A DNA stretch of 64,000 bases. Source: Cordylochernes scorpioides. Lineage: Eukaryota; Arthropoda; Arachnida; Pseudoscorpiones; Chernetidae. A program made the translations under genes and the position numbers. Positions 49,679 through 59,051 of the stretch are shown here, piece by piece; the stretch's first letter is position 1; every line of letters starts with the position of its first letter. The notes below the pieces were generated by a model that was not told where the DNA came from, searched no databases, and worked only from the letters and a program-made list of their open reading frames with translations. The stretch covers positions 7,899,356 to 7,963,355 of the forward strand of contig CP092880.1 of NCBI GenBank assembly GCA_030710605.1. Direction: 5' to 3'.

Positions 49679-49978
49679 TTCTACTGTCCTATAAGCTTAT
49701 GTCCATAGTTTTCTTGAAACCATTTCTGAGATTCCACCCTTCAATGCTGCGTATATAAACAGAATCGTCCAATACAGTATTAGAGCTCTGAGAAGCGGTC
49801 CGGTGGATTAAATTGGCGAAACTGCTGGGAGGGTTCACCACTGTTGAGCCAAGCCCTCCCAATATATTTTTTTCATCGCAGTAAGGGCAGTAGAAGTTTG
49901 TATTATGTATAAAAGAAACTTTAGTGCTTTTAAATCCTTTCATTTTATATGTATGGATGGCGCGTTATTGGTTTGTGT
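49679..49978 (-). mobile_element. 300-bp ORF-bearing insertion with TAATAT duplication
   Basis: Flanked by TAATAT at 49673-49678 and 49979-49984; the paralogous empty site shows a single TAATAT. On the minus strand it starts ACACAAACCAATAACGCGCC and ends CTTATAGGACAGTAGAA. Degenerate relatives: 31885-32115, 32510-32760, 61262-61625, 61960-62025. Confidence 0.8.
49689..49943 (-). CDS. 84-codon ORF of the CPYCDEK element, function unknown
   Basis: MKGFKSTKVSFIHNTNFYCP begins the frame; CPYCDEK (residues 19-25) has a CxxC pair. NPPSSFANLIHRTASQSSNT and GWNLRNGFKK follow. The frame fills 85% of its 300-bp element and is undamaged. Degenerate copies keep the same residues at protein level (FYCPYCDEK, NPPS, NLIH, TAS, EGWNLRN). 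No homology recognised; possibly one exon or domain of a larger retroelement protein. Confidence 0.45.
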   Translation of the reverse strand: MKGFKSTKVSFIHNTNFYCPYCDEKNILGGLGSTVVNPPSSFANLIHRTASQSSNTVLDDSVYIRSIEGWNLRNGFKKTMDISL

Positions 49979-50239
49979 TAATATCAGGATTATCAAATTG
50001 ACCATGTGTCTAAAGCTGTAGACCAAAGTCCCAAATTGTCAATCCAGAGATTGTGTCATCAATTATGTATATTCCACGTAAAGGTGTGTGTTAACTGTGA
50101 CAATTGACAATTAAAACAGCGACATCTCGTCAATATCTACACTCAAGGAGAGTTATAATAGTAAAATTAATTAGATTTAAAATAAAGAGAAAATATTTAC
50201 AACAGACGGAGCCTTCTCCGAAGGGAAGTCTGAATCTTA

Positions 50240-50491
50240 TCAGGAGTTTAAAGCCTTTATGAGTTTTAACAGGCTCCTGCCAGTCGTGGAGTCCATGTCC
50301 CCAATATGCTCGATGACAGACTTGAGGAAATCAGCAAGAATAGTCTTGTTTTCAGGTGAGAGTCGCCCTATAAGATCATCCCTATCAAAGCCGTAATAGA
50401 TAGCAAGTATGATATCCTCCCTGGTTGTATTGCCCTCATACAGGGGTCTCAGGAGAGTTGTATCGTTCAGTTGGTGGAATATTTGGGATAG
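50240..50491 (-). pseudogene. Unrecognised 83-codon C-terminal frame
   Basis: Uninterrupted from a stop at 50492-50494: LSQIFHQLNDTTLLRPLYEG, NTTREDIILAIYYGFDRDDL, IGRLSPENKTILADFLKSVI, ending LLKLIKALNS stop. Strongly protein-like, helical, no early Met. A partial copy lies at 50640-50720. After the stop comes a TTCGGAGAAGGCTCCG hairpin. Probably a retroelement C-terminus of unknown family; less AT-rich than the flanks. Confidence 0.45.
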
Positions 50492-50564
50492 CTACTGGTG
50501 GGAAAGCTTGTTCTTAGAGGGATGGTTCGAAGAGGGCGCAGGAGCTGACTGGAGCTCATGGGTC

Positions 50565-50640
50565 GTGTGAGTTCATGTGTAGACATAAGGTGCACTTACA
50601 GTAAAAGCAGTCGCCTATTTCTACCCACTATGATTATCAG
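50565..50640 (+). mobile_element. SINE S1 3' fragment
   Basis: GTGTAGACATAAGGTGCACT, AAAAGCAGTCGCCTATTTCT and CCCACTATGATTATC. It lies between the two copies of the 50240-50491 sequence. Confidence 0.65.
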
Positions 50641-50928
50641 ACTTGAGGAAATTAGCAAGAATAGTCTTGTTTTTAGGCGAGAGTCGCCCTATAAGACATC
50701 TCTATCAAAGTTGTAATAGATTGTAAATGAACTGTGTGTAATAGGATGATTCTGCTGAGGCGAAATTCAAGACTTGGAAACATCTACTTCTGGATTTTTG
50801 TAAAAAATTAACTAAGATTGTCAATAAAATATTATGATAGATGTTGCCTTTATATATACTATTGTGAAATCTTTCTAAATATTATTATTATTTTTATATT
50901 TATTTTTTTTTTGTTTATAATTTCTAGA

Positions 50929-51240
50929 AGGACATTTGAAAATTATACCGCATGTGCTTCTTTTGAATGAAAATTCGAAATTCTATTTTAAGAAGAAATA
51001 ACGATTATTCCTAACCTTAGGTATGAAGTATGAAAGGATGAATTGTGAAGGGTAATGATAAACGGAAAAATAAAGTGTCCAGGGATTATTTTTCCGTTTA
51101 TCATTACTCTTCACAATTCATCCTTTCATACCTCATCCCTAAGGTTAGAAATAATCGTTATTTCTCCTTAAAATAAATTTCGATTTTTCGTTCAAAAGAA
51201 ACACATGCGGGATAATTTTCAAATGTCGTTCTACAATCAT
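50929..51240. repeat. Long hairpin, ~145-bp arms (tRNA-like family)
   Basis: AGAAGGACATTTGAAAATTA..GATAAACGGAAAAATA is mirrored by TATTTTTCCGTTTATC..TAATTTTCAAATGTCGTTCT. The centre holds GTGTCCAGGGAT, the tRNA-like acceptor remnant. A head-to-head dimer of the family at 1460 and 5395. Confidence 0.85.
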
Positions 51241-51394
51241 AAGCCGCATTATATTGTATTATAAATTATAATTTCTCATTATATATATGTATATTATAAT
51301 TTTTATTTCAAAGATCATAGTATTTTGTGAGTTAAATATTTATTTTTTATCTCGTGCTTTAGATGTTGTACAAAAATTTTAAATATCGCGTGAG

Positions 51395-51530
51395 AACGCC
51401 CTTGGAACTTTAGAATAATTTTTAACGCCTTGCTAAATGTTTAATTTTTGTTTACTCCTGACGAGGACAAAAGATTTTTATCGAAACGTCGAGGTAATAA
51501 AAAGGATTTATTGGCCGAAGTATCTTTATT
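51395..51530 (+). repeat. CTGACGA..GAAA tail
   Basis: AACGCCTTGCTAAATG, CTGACGA (51458-51464), stem GACAAAA/TTTTATC with one mismatch, GAAACGTCGAGG. Confidence 0.65.
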
Positions 51531-51539
51531 TTCACGAAA

Positions 51540-51660
51540 AAAATATTGAATTGTCTGTCTGTATACTTCTGGAATGCCCAATTTTTCGGGATTATAGGGA
51601 AACAAAATTCGGTGGCATTGGACAGCTACATGAATTCGTAGGTGAAAAAAAAACATAAAC
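51540..51660 (+). pseudogene. LINE C-terminal fragment
   Basis: CILLECPIFRDYRETKFG resembles the LLECPLFFTARQQ region at 40580. Followed by an A-run. Confidence 0.45.
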
Positions 51661-51689
51661 ATTTTAATCAATTTTGTAGATATATATAT

Positions 51690-51880
51690 TGTTGTACCAA
51701 GTTGCAGCTTTGCAGGGTCGTCGACCTTGGTTTCTTCCTTCTTGGTGTTATACACCGGGCGGGTTTCCATCTTCAAAGCAAATAAATAAAAGTAAATAAA
51801 AATAAATTACCTTTTAAAGTTATTGCGTTTATTTATCTGTTGGTTTCCTCGTAGGTCGCGATCCGCAGTCTTGGTCTAGG
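51690..51880 (-). pseudogene. Repeated coding-like segment METRPVYNTKKE
   Basis: Minus frame METRPVYNTKKEETKVDD then PAKLQLGTT. Upstream AATAAATAAACGCAATAAC and ACCTACGAGGAAACCAACAG also recur before the copy at 15430. A third copy is at 8310-8400. Conservation of a short reading frame suggests the start of a gag-like protein. Confidence 0.4.
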
Positions 51881-52214
51881 TCATCTCTCGCTCCAATAAC
51901 CAATCAAGATATATGTACAATAAATATTACAAAAGGAATGAAACTATAAAAAGGAATGATGATAATCTAAATAATCTGTTTTAAATATCATAGAATATTT
52001 TTAATAAATGTAGGGCGCATTAAAATTGATGCAACAATATACAACTATCTTTTGAACTTGGAAAGAGAGGGAAAGAAATTTTAATGAAATTGTTTTTGTA
52101 TGTTTGTCTTTTTTCTCCTTGACCAAATTTTCTTTGGATAATTATGTAAAATAATTGAATTGTATATAAGCTTGTATATAGCCAATTTGTTATGATGTCT
52201 TCTTGTTCCAAAAT

Positions 52215-52375
52215 CACTTAGGTACCGCTCAACAAGAACAATCTAGTTTATGATAATTGCAACAATGAATAATATGTGAAGGTTATTCACATATTAAACA
52301 AAATGTTAACGCGGGATTCGATTCCGGTTCATGGCTGTCGGGAATTGAGGGTGTTACCCACTCATCCACCGACTT
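52215..52375 (-). mobile_element. tRNA-derived SINE S2, copy 2
   Basis: Minus strand: GTCGGTGGATGAGTGGGTAA (A-box region), CCGGAATCGAATCCC (B-box-like), AATATGTGAATAACC hairpin, GAGCGGTACCTAAGTG. Confidence 0.7.
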
Positions 52376-52439
52376 ATTATTATTTTTTTGTTGTTTTGAT
52401 GTAAAGAAATATAAAAATAATATATATATCATCAATATA

Positions 52440-52515
52440 TTATCGTGATACTCCTGTTGAAGGACTGACAGGTCCGAAAGCTTGAAAATAAAAATTTGAA
52501 CATGAAACTTAACCC
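52440..52515 (+). repeat. Tail hairpin CTGTTGAAGGAC..GTCCGAAAGC
   Basis: Stem GGAC/GTCC between CTGTTGA and GAAA, then CTTGAAAATAAAA. Confidence 0.55.
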
Positions 52516-52749
52516 TGGAATCTTTATTTACTTTTTATAATAGTAAAGAAAAGTATTGACGCAAATATCTCTTAGTTTAGGATATCGCGTTTTATAGGAT
52601 ATTAATAAAGTTAATTAGTAGTTGTTACATTGCTGAATTAAGATGATTATCATTACCTTACTGCAGTACATTCTCCTATATTCTCTACCCATTCAATATT
52701 GGAATAGAATTTGCAGTATTTCTTTTAGCTCGGTTCAAAAAATCACATT

Positions 52750-52912
52750 AATAGGTACCGCTCAGCAAGAGCAACCTAGTTCATGATAATTGAAACAGTG
52801 AATAATATGTGAAGGTTATTCACATATTAAACAAAATTTAAACGCGGGGGATTCAATCCCGGTTCATGACTGTCGGGAATCGAGGGTGTTACCCACTCGT
52901 CCACCGACTTTT
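52750..52912 (-). mobile_element. tRNA-derived SINE S2, copy 3
   Basis: GTCGGTGGACGAGTGGGTAA, CATGAACCGGGATTGAATCC and AATATGTGAATAACCTTCAC. Same orientation as copy 2, 540 bp away. Confidence 0.7.
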
Positions 52913-53309
52913 TTTTTCTTTTAGTTCTTGCTACTAAAATACATTTCTCAAATTACAAATAATTCGAGCTAATTATGAACCATATCAAGACGATGTGAAA
53001 TTTAAAGTTTGTCGTAATTGAGAGAGAGTTAATGGCTTACGTTACAAAAGCTAGATGGCATTTAGTCACACGGGGTTGTCACCAATTAGGGGAGTTGACA
53101 ATGGGGTTGACAATGGCGGAAATAAATGGCCGACGAGTGTTGTGGGCAGACGACAAATTGAAGTGACCTTGAAATCCCGACAGATGTCGTCTCCCACAAA
53201 TTTAGTCTGTATTTGAGCCATATATGGTCACTATTTATTGAACAATTAACAATTTAATGTCCAAAAAGTTAAAAAAAACTCTTTAAAACACCTTCTGGAG
53301 ATTCAGCAA
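52913..53309. other. No gene seen
   Basis: GTTGACAATGG occurs twice near 53100; otherwise unremarkable. Confidence 0.45.
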
Positions 53310-53580
53310 CCCACTGAAGATGCTGAGAACTATTTCAGAAAAGAAAAATATATCAATAGAACTCTATAATTTCTATAGATCAATTGTAAATAGATTCATA
53401 CACAAAAGAGGTGGTGAGGAAAGTTTTAGAACAGAAGTGTTAATAAATCCCTTTTCAAACAAAGGCTCACGTACACATGGGGAAAGGGAGGAAAAAATTA
53501 CTGTATTATTTTGTTGTTGTATGGTGAATCCATACAGGGCAATGGGCCCTAATAAAAGCCTTTTTGTTGTTGTTGTCACA
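53310..53580 (+). mobile_element. LINE 3' end with (TTG)n tail
   Basis: ATGGTGAATCCATACAGGGC, AATGGGCCCTAATAAAAGCC and TTGTTGTTGTTG. The preceding frame (53320-53520) is short and unrecognised. Confidence 0.6.
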
Positions 53581-53960
53581 AAAAAGTTCATAAACACTTT
53601 CAAAATATAAATCATAATATCTTTGCGAACTTTAGGGACAACATTATAGATGTTGGAAAGAATATTTTTCTCCTTGTTATGACTGTTTAGAAAGAGTCTT
53701 CATTCAAAGATTTCTTTGAAAAGTAAAACGAAGATAGAAGAGTGAAACAATTCATATCTTACAGATTGACATACACGAGGCCTGCCCAGATGTCCTTCTC
53801 TACGTTGGGAGAAGCAGCACAAGTAAGGGATTGCCCTGTAGGGCGAAGTACGGTATCGTGAACCCCGAGCCGCTACGGTAACCGTGAACAGGGAACTCTG
53901 AAATGTGGCTGACTAACAGGGCAATGGCACCCTCCCTTTCCATGGAGGATAAGATACCAA
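53581..53960 (+). repeat. Mini-MITE plus ~300-bp unit, copy 2
   Basis: Positions 53570-53650 hold degenerate mariner-type ends (TTGTCACAAAAAAGTTCATA..GCGAACTTTAGGGACAAC). Positions 53650-53960 repeat 46530-46830. Confidence 0.7.
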
Positions 53961-54164
53961 CTTCTAATTAAATGAATAAATAGTAAAAAGTAAAATTATA
54001 CTGGGATGAAAGACGAAAACTAAATGATAAAACGGGGCAACTTTGTCCATTATTTCCGGCACTAATTAATGAAATATCAAAGAATAGGTATATAGCGGTG
54101 GCGATATTTGGATTCCACAAGACTATATCCCGGAAAAAGGCCACACAGTGTTCTCCCCATCTCT

Positions 54165-54235
54165 TGTGAACTGGCGAATCCTGTATAGGGCGAGAGGCCC
54201 TAAATAAAGGCTTTGTTGTTGTTGTTGTTGTATAC
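54165..54235 (+). mobile_element. LINE tail with (TTG)n
   Basis: AACTGGCGAATCCTGTATAG, GGCGAGAGGCCCTAAATAAA, GGCTTTGTTGTTGTTG. Confidence 0.65.
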
Positions 54236-54635
54236 TGGGATAAGGTAGATAAATTAAGAAAAAGACATATCCTGAAAATCAAGAGTTTCCATAAGTGTAG
54301 AAAGACCTCTCAATTGACAAATTGTCTAAGAAACAAAGTCCTGTCACTAAGACAGCAAGTATTGCAATCAACCAATTGTAGTAAAAAATAGCCTTTTATA
54401 TTCAACGGCGAACAAACTCGAATTGTTCTACCAATTCTTATTTATAGAATGACCTTACAGAATATAACCAAGGTCAAACATCTCATTATTTTACCACCAA
54501 GACTTTTTTTTATTGATATTTTAAATCAAAGATAAAAATACTTTCACAAAAAAATGAGGAAAATCTGGTAGTATAGAGACATCAAAGTATAATTGGTATT
54601 TACATAATTTGTTTTAGTTACAAGTTCGTTAATAT
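54236..54635. other. No gene seen
   Basis: AT-rich; no repeat recognised. Confidence 0.5.
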
Positions 54636-54689
54636 AGGGTTGTCTCAAAAGTTTGTGTATTTCTTAAAACGTTTTTTTTTTATTATTAT

Positions 54690-54985
54690 TATTTGGTTGG
54701 CCGGCCGCCGGGTCTACAGTCCTGGATCTTTCCAGTTGATCTCGAAGACCACGCCATCACCATCTCCTCAGCGGTGAAGCCCGCGATCTACGTATTCTTC
54801 GTAGATCACGAAATACGTGGTGTCGCTGGAGACCTACTGGTGATTCTCCATCAAACTCTGTAGTGGTGGCAGAGGCGCCATATTCATTGTACATAGTATT
54901 GTATATATATAATCATCTTTTTAAAATAGTGCAGACTGTGTACTTTTGCATGTATTGACAAGATGTCAATAAAATTGTGTTAATT
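54690..54985 (+). repeat. Repeat family F (retroelement 3' end), copy 1
   Basis: GTCCTGGATCTTTCCAGTTG, GATCTACGTATTCTTCGTAG (palindromic), GAGACCTACTGGTGATTCTC, TTGACAAGATGTCAATAAAA. Other copies: 58365, 59285, 59575 and 62165 (minus). Confidence 0.8.
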
Positions 54986-55219
54986 GCCATATTAATTGGC
55001 GAATAAAATTATTACGGAGAATACATATATATATATATTTTTTTATTATTCCTAGTACATGTGGCACAGGCCATGATAATCATGGTGGGTAGAAGTTGGC
55101 GACTGCTTTTTACTGTAAGCGCATTACATGTCTACACATGAGAAAAGCAGTTCGACTTTTGCACTAACAAATGTGTCAGAGCCCCGTTTGGTTACTTGCA
55201 CTCGCTGGTGGGGTTGGAC

Positions 55220-56711
55220 TTTTGACGTGACAACGTCTTAAATTAGGTTGCGGCTGGGAGTCACTTATGAAAAAGTGTAACGCCCGGTAACGTTACGATG
55301 AGTCATCGAACGAGAGTGCTGCGCGCGCAGCGCTAGAGAATTAGGCGCATTGAATCGGCGCATGCTTGTCTCTGTCTTTGTCTTTCTCGAACGTTCTTGG
55401 CGTTGGAAAAACAAGAAAGCGTCATAATACAAGTTCACACGTGTGGTTAAAGTATCGTCAGCTGTGTCTGTAGTGAAAATGTGGAGTGCTTAGATTCGTC
55501 ATTTACAACAACTACAACAATAAAGGTAAATAATTGTACACTGATATTTCATTATCGTAAACTATGATTGAATGATTAATTGTTAGATTGACACAAAAGT
55601 TGAGAAACTGAGTTTATAGGTTATGTCATACTATTGATAAATGTTGATAGTGTTAAGTAAATTATTAGTTTAAAATTAATTAATTAATTAATTATTATTT
55701 TACAAATTTTAAATAGTTTCAAATTTATTTAGCAAAAATTTGAAACTTCGATCTGAATAAATGTTTTGATTTTCGAATTGATTCTTTAAAATTACAAATA
55801 TTAAGAAAAAGTGGCAGATATAAGAAAACTTTATTTAAACTGTGTTGAGCAAGAATTTTAACATCTAATTTAAGTAAATGTTTTAATTTTCAACTTCATC
55901 ATTTACAATTACAAATTTTATTTAATTTCAAATTTATTTAGCAAAAATTTGAACCTTCGATCTGAATAAGTGTTTTGATTTTCAAATACCAACGCGGCTG
56001 GTGGAGTGGCGATCTATCGTAAATTATCATCGACATCTACGGCGGAAGTGTTCCAAGTTGCGATTACAGACGTAACTCGTGCATTAAAACCAAGGGTGAC
56101 ATGTGCATGACTGAAGTTACTTGCTTCGCCGCTAATACTAGCTTCAAGTTTATACTCGGTGCTGTATATATTCATCCAGGAGCTAGTATGCAGGATATTG
56201 GAATGTTACTATGGCAAGGACTCGGTCCGTACATTCACAACAGCCAGTACGTGCCACCGTTCGTGCAAGTTGATTCTAGTATACCGATTCTTCTGTGTGG
56301 TGATTTTAACAAAAACGTAAAGCCTGACAACTCGTTTCTTAAATTCATGAAAAATACGTATAATCTTGATTGCGTATAAAACGTTTCTAAGTCAACTACG
56401 TTAAAAGGAACAACTATCGACTTGACTTTCGCAAGACACATTACAGCAGAAACACTTCCTTTCATTTCATATTTCTCCTATCATCGTCCTATCCTCAACA
56501 AAATCACTCAAATAGGAATTAGTTAAGTTTAAGTTTACATGTACAATGTTTTAGTAAACAAAATATATTTCTATAGTTAAAATTTGTGCAATTCTTATTT
56601 TCATTCAATTCCTTGTTCCTATTGTGCAATTTAATTATATTCATATCAATAAATATTCTACCGTTGTCACGTAAAATCTTCGCCCGTAAAACCGACTTTA
56701 CAGGCAACCAT
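55220..56711 (+). mobile_element. Helentron-like (Helitron2) rolling-circle element, internally deleted
   Basis: The 5' end TTTTGACGTGACAACG (55220-55235) is inversely repeated as CGTTGTCACGTAAAA at 56662-56676, close to but not at the 3' end. It is followed by a terminal hairpin GCCCGTAAA/TTTACAGGC (56682-56705). An asymmetric terminal inverted repeat plus a 3' hairpin, T-rich target and no large duplication is the Helentron layout. Rep and helicase are missing; an endonuclease domain remains at 55987-56510. Confidence 0.7.
55987..56510 (+). pseudogene. EEP-type endonuclease domain (Helentron- or LINE-like)
   Basis: Pieces: NAAGGVAIYRKLSS, then the 92-codon frame MTEVTCFAANTSFKFILGAV and YIHPGASMQDI, then PILLCGDFNKNV (GDFN active-site motif), then past a stop TTLKGTTIDLTFAR (ID-x-TF) and SYHRPI (SDH-like histidine). 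This is the order of the AP-endonuclease family. Helentrons, unlike most Helitrons, carry such a domain at their C-terminus. Two breaks are visible. Codon use is less AT-biased than the flanks. Confidence 0.7.
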
Positions 56712-56961
56712 TTTGTGAGAATCGGGGGCCATTGGAGCATTTTTTTTTCTCAGAAAAAAGTGCCCAATGCGGGATTCGATCCCGGGTCGTAGCGGTCGAA
56801 AACCGACGGTTTAGACCATCCTTCCACCGACCCCCTACAGCGAATACATAATTATACATAATACAATTACTTTATACCTAAACAAATACATTATACATAA
56901 CGGCGAATAATATTTGTATCCCAATTTTTTGCAAGTGTTTACGAACTTTTGGGACAACCTT

Positions 56962-57679
56962 CTATTATGTAAACAATTTTGTACACAATTTAGATAGTAT
57001 AATTGAACTAGAATGTTGGGCTGTATTTTCTACTATATATGTGTATATACTTTGATTTGGACAAAGGCATTCACATTTGCCCTTAAAGTTTGAAACGGCT
57101 TCTAAAGACGAATGAGCTGTCAACGGACTATGGGTGCGAAAGGCCATGTATGCATTTAGAAGAAACACAAATCAAGGAGAAGAGATTCTTTATCTCCTTC
57201 CCGATTTGTCTAGTCTTCTTCTATAGCCAATAGGGAGATTATCGTTATCTCAATTCTAACTCCATTCATGCATTTGTAGGCCAAGCGAAGATAAAACCAA
57301 GATAACCAAGTCTTACCATCTGTTGAAGGTTATGAATCGACCATTTTGGATGATCCTGGTTGAGGAGGCATACCAGGACTGATTCTTCAGAAATAAAAAT
57401 AGTGTGTTATATGTATACTATATATTTAAATACTCATTATATATGCTTAATGCTCAATATACAGACCAATTCCAGTCTCAGGTCTGCAGTAAGAGATATT
57501 ATACAACGTCAAATATATAGTGAACGAGACCAGTTCTGCAAACATATATCTACAGAAACTTGCTGGATGACTCAGCTTTGCTCGACTACTTCCCGAGGGG
57601 ATGCTTGTCCAGAGAATATCTTTTCATCAAATGTTAACTGTTATTTGATGCTGATGTTCTGTCAAAATCAAAGATAATC
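56962..57679. other. No recognised gene
   Basis: Positions 57470-57660 hold protein-like fragments (TCWMTQLCSTTSRGDACPEN) without an assignable family. Otherwise AT-rich. Confidence 0.4.
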
Positions 57680-57943
57680 CAACAAAAGACAAGGAAAGGT
57701 CAAAATATGCGATATAAACGCTGAGAAAAGAATAACAAAAATAATCACAAGACTCAGAATGAAATACTAAAAGGAATGACAATACATCCAGATGGCACAA
57801 GAACCTATAGGACATGTAACAATTGTTCTGGTGTGGAACTAACACCTACCCACATATTCTCATGTCCAGCAATGGCCGCAGCCTTGCAGAAAATTGACAT
57901 GGACCCAGAACAGCAGCTTTACACACCCAAGATAGTGGATATT
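57680..57943 (+). pseudogene. LINE family I C-terminus
   Basis: ITRLRMKY, then (shifted) GMTIHPDGTRTYRTCNNCSG, VELTPTHIFSCPAMAAALQK and IDMDPEQQLYTPKIVDI. RLR followed by CNNC..H..C is the same C-terminal cluster as families G, H and K. The frame is cut by the insertion at 57944. Confidence 0.8.
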
Positions 57944-58058
57944 AATTTCAATTGAAAAACCCTGTAAGATTTATAAATAAGTTAAACAAAGCATCAAGGG
58001 CTGCTTATCTTTTTATTAGAACGAATATAAAACGAGCTTTCGGGCTCATACGCCCTTC
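57944..58058 (-). mobile_element. 115-bp insertion with 11-bp target duplications
   Basis: TAGTGGATATT at 57933-57943 and 58059-58069. The minus strand starts TAGAAGGGCGTATGAGCCCG then AAAGCTCG, the GAAGG..CC-GAAAGCT tail hairpin. A minimal retrotransposed tail. Confidence 0.85.
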
Positions 58059-58260
58059 TAGTGGATATTGCTGCTGCTGTGATAGAGATGCATGGAGACA
58101 TCTGAGGTTCTTCATTGGACACAACAACAACAACAGAAAATTGACATGGACCCAGAACAGCAGCTTTACACACCCAAGATAGTGGATATTGCTGCTGCTG
58201 TGATAGAGATGTATGGAGACATCTGAGGTTCTTCATTGGACATAACAACAACTATTATTT
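58059..58260 (+). mobile_element. LINE family I 3' end, last ~130 bp in tandem (two copies)
   Basis: GGATATTGCTGCTGCTGTGA, TAGAGATG(C/T)ATGGAGACAT, CTGAGGTTCTTCATTGGACA and (AAC)n occur twice. The codons IAAAVIEMHGDI and stop lie within the unit. Confidence 0.85.
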
Positions 58261-58364
58261 GGCGGAAAAATCATTTAGAGATAGGTTTCTTAAGTAAATT
58301 TTATAGTATTTCTATTTTCAAGCTTTGACGCCCTTCTGCAGAAGCATTCAAAACACCTGAACTG

Positions 58365-58565
58365 CAGTCCTGGATCTTTCCAGTTGATCTTGAAGACTAC
58401 GCCATCACCATCTCTTCAGTGGCGAAGTATGTTATCTACGTTTTCTCCGTAGATCGCGAAATACGTGGTGTCGCTGGAGACCTACTGGCGATTCTCCTCA
58501 AACTCTACAGCAATGGCAAAGGCACCATGTACATATTCACTGTACATCGTGGAATATGTGAAAAA
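58365..58565 (+). repeat. Repeat family F, copy 2
   Basis: GCAGTCCTGGATCTTTCCAG, GAAATACGTGGTGTCGCTGG, CATGTACATATTCACTGTAC. Confidence 0.75.
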
Positions 58566-58800
58566 ATAATTTTAAAAAATTAAAAAAAAAAAAGTTCAGG
58601 TTATCAACATTTTTAACTTTATTTTTGTAAATAAGATTGCAACACGAAGAGTGAATCTCAAAAAAGAAAATCCTAAAATCATTTTAAGATCAAAAGGGAT
58701 TACATTGATATTTTGATGATATTTGCTATGGTAGTTTAGGAAAGTCCATAGATAAACATACAGAAACATTATTTGATTTTTATAATAATATTTAACTAGA
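58566..58800 (+). other. Weak reverse-transcriptase-like trace
   Basis: The frame YFDDICYGSLGKSIDKHTET then LFDFYNNI (58698-58795) recalls the (Y/F)xDD box and following helix of Penelope-like RTs. Too short and too AT-rich to be sure. Confidence 0.2.
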
Positions 58801-58984
58801 TAGTGTCTGTGAATTAAAACGGTGGAAGTAAGCGTTGGTGAAATACGTCAACAGCTAGCCAGCTCTGTGTCAAGTGAGCGATATTTGATCCTTGAGGATC
58901 GGATGGCGGCGCCTTGGTGTCATGGTACGACATCTGTCGTCCTGGTGGTGTACGGCACATATGGATGTGAGTTTCTCTACCGTC

Positions 58985-59051
58985 TAGTATATATACATAC
59001 ACACCTAGCTACCATCTAGTATATATATACACACCTAGCTACCATCTAGTG
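58985..59051 (+). repeat. Short tandem CTAGCTACCATCTAGT-(TA)n repeat
   Basis: TACACACCTAGCTACCATCT twice, continued after the hAT element at 59510-59560. The hAT element inserted into ATCTAGTG of this repeat. Confidence 0.6.

Larger units (their letters stand above)
49555..50063 (+). repeat. Duplicated segment, copy interrupted by the CPYCDEK element
   Basis: Left part 49555-49678, right part 49979-50063. Continuous alignment with 49170-49365 outside the insert. Confidence 0.85.
55028..56841 (-). mobile_element. SINE S1 split by a 1.5-kb insertion, with 9-bp duplications
   Basis: GAATACATA at 55019-55027 and 56842-56850. The tRNA-like head lies at 56765-56836 (minus; GGGATCGAATCCCGC B-box) and the body/tail at 55045-55219. 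Reading across the insert reproduces the intact SINE of 31230-31538. Confidence 0.85.
54636..56961 (+). mobile_element. mariner-like element hosting nested insertions
   Basis: Left end AGGGTTGTCTCAAAAGTTTG with AAAACGTTTTTTTTT following, right end GTGTTTACGAACTTTTGGGA then CAACCTT, as in 10928-11475. Inner right part AATACATAATTATACATAAT also matches that element. The interior is replaced by a LINE-type repeat (54690-54985) and a SINE with a rolling-circle insertion. Confidence 0.7.

Noticed and set aside
58822-59019. Host exon (frame with EIRQQLASSVSSERYLILED)
   Set aside because: Frame ends in TA-rich tandem repeats, and no splice sites or similarity are recognisable.
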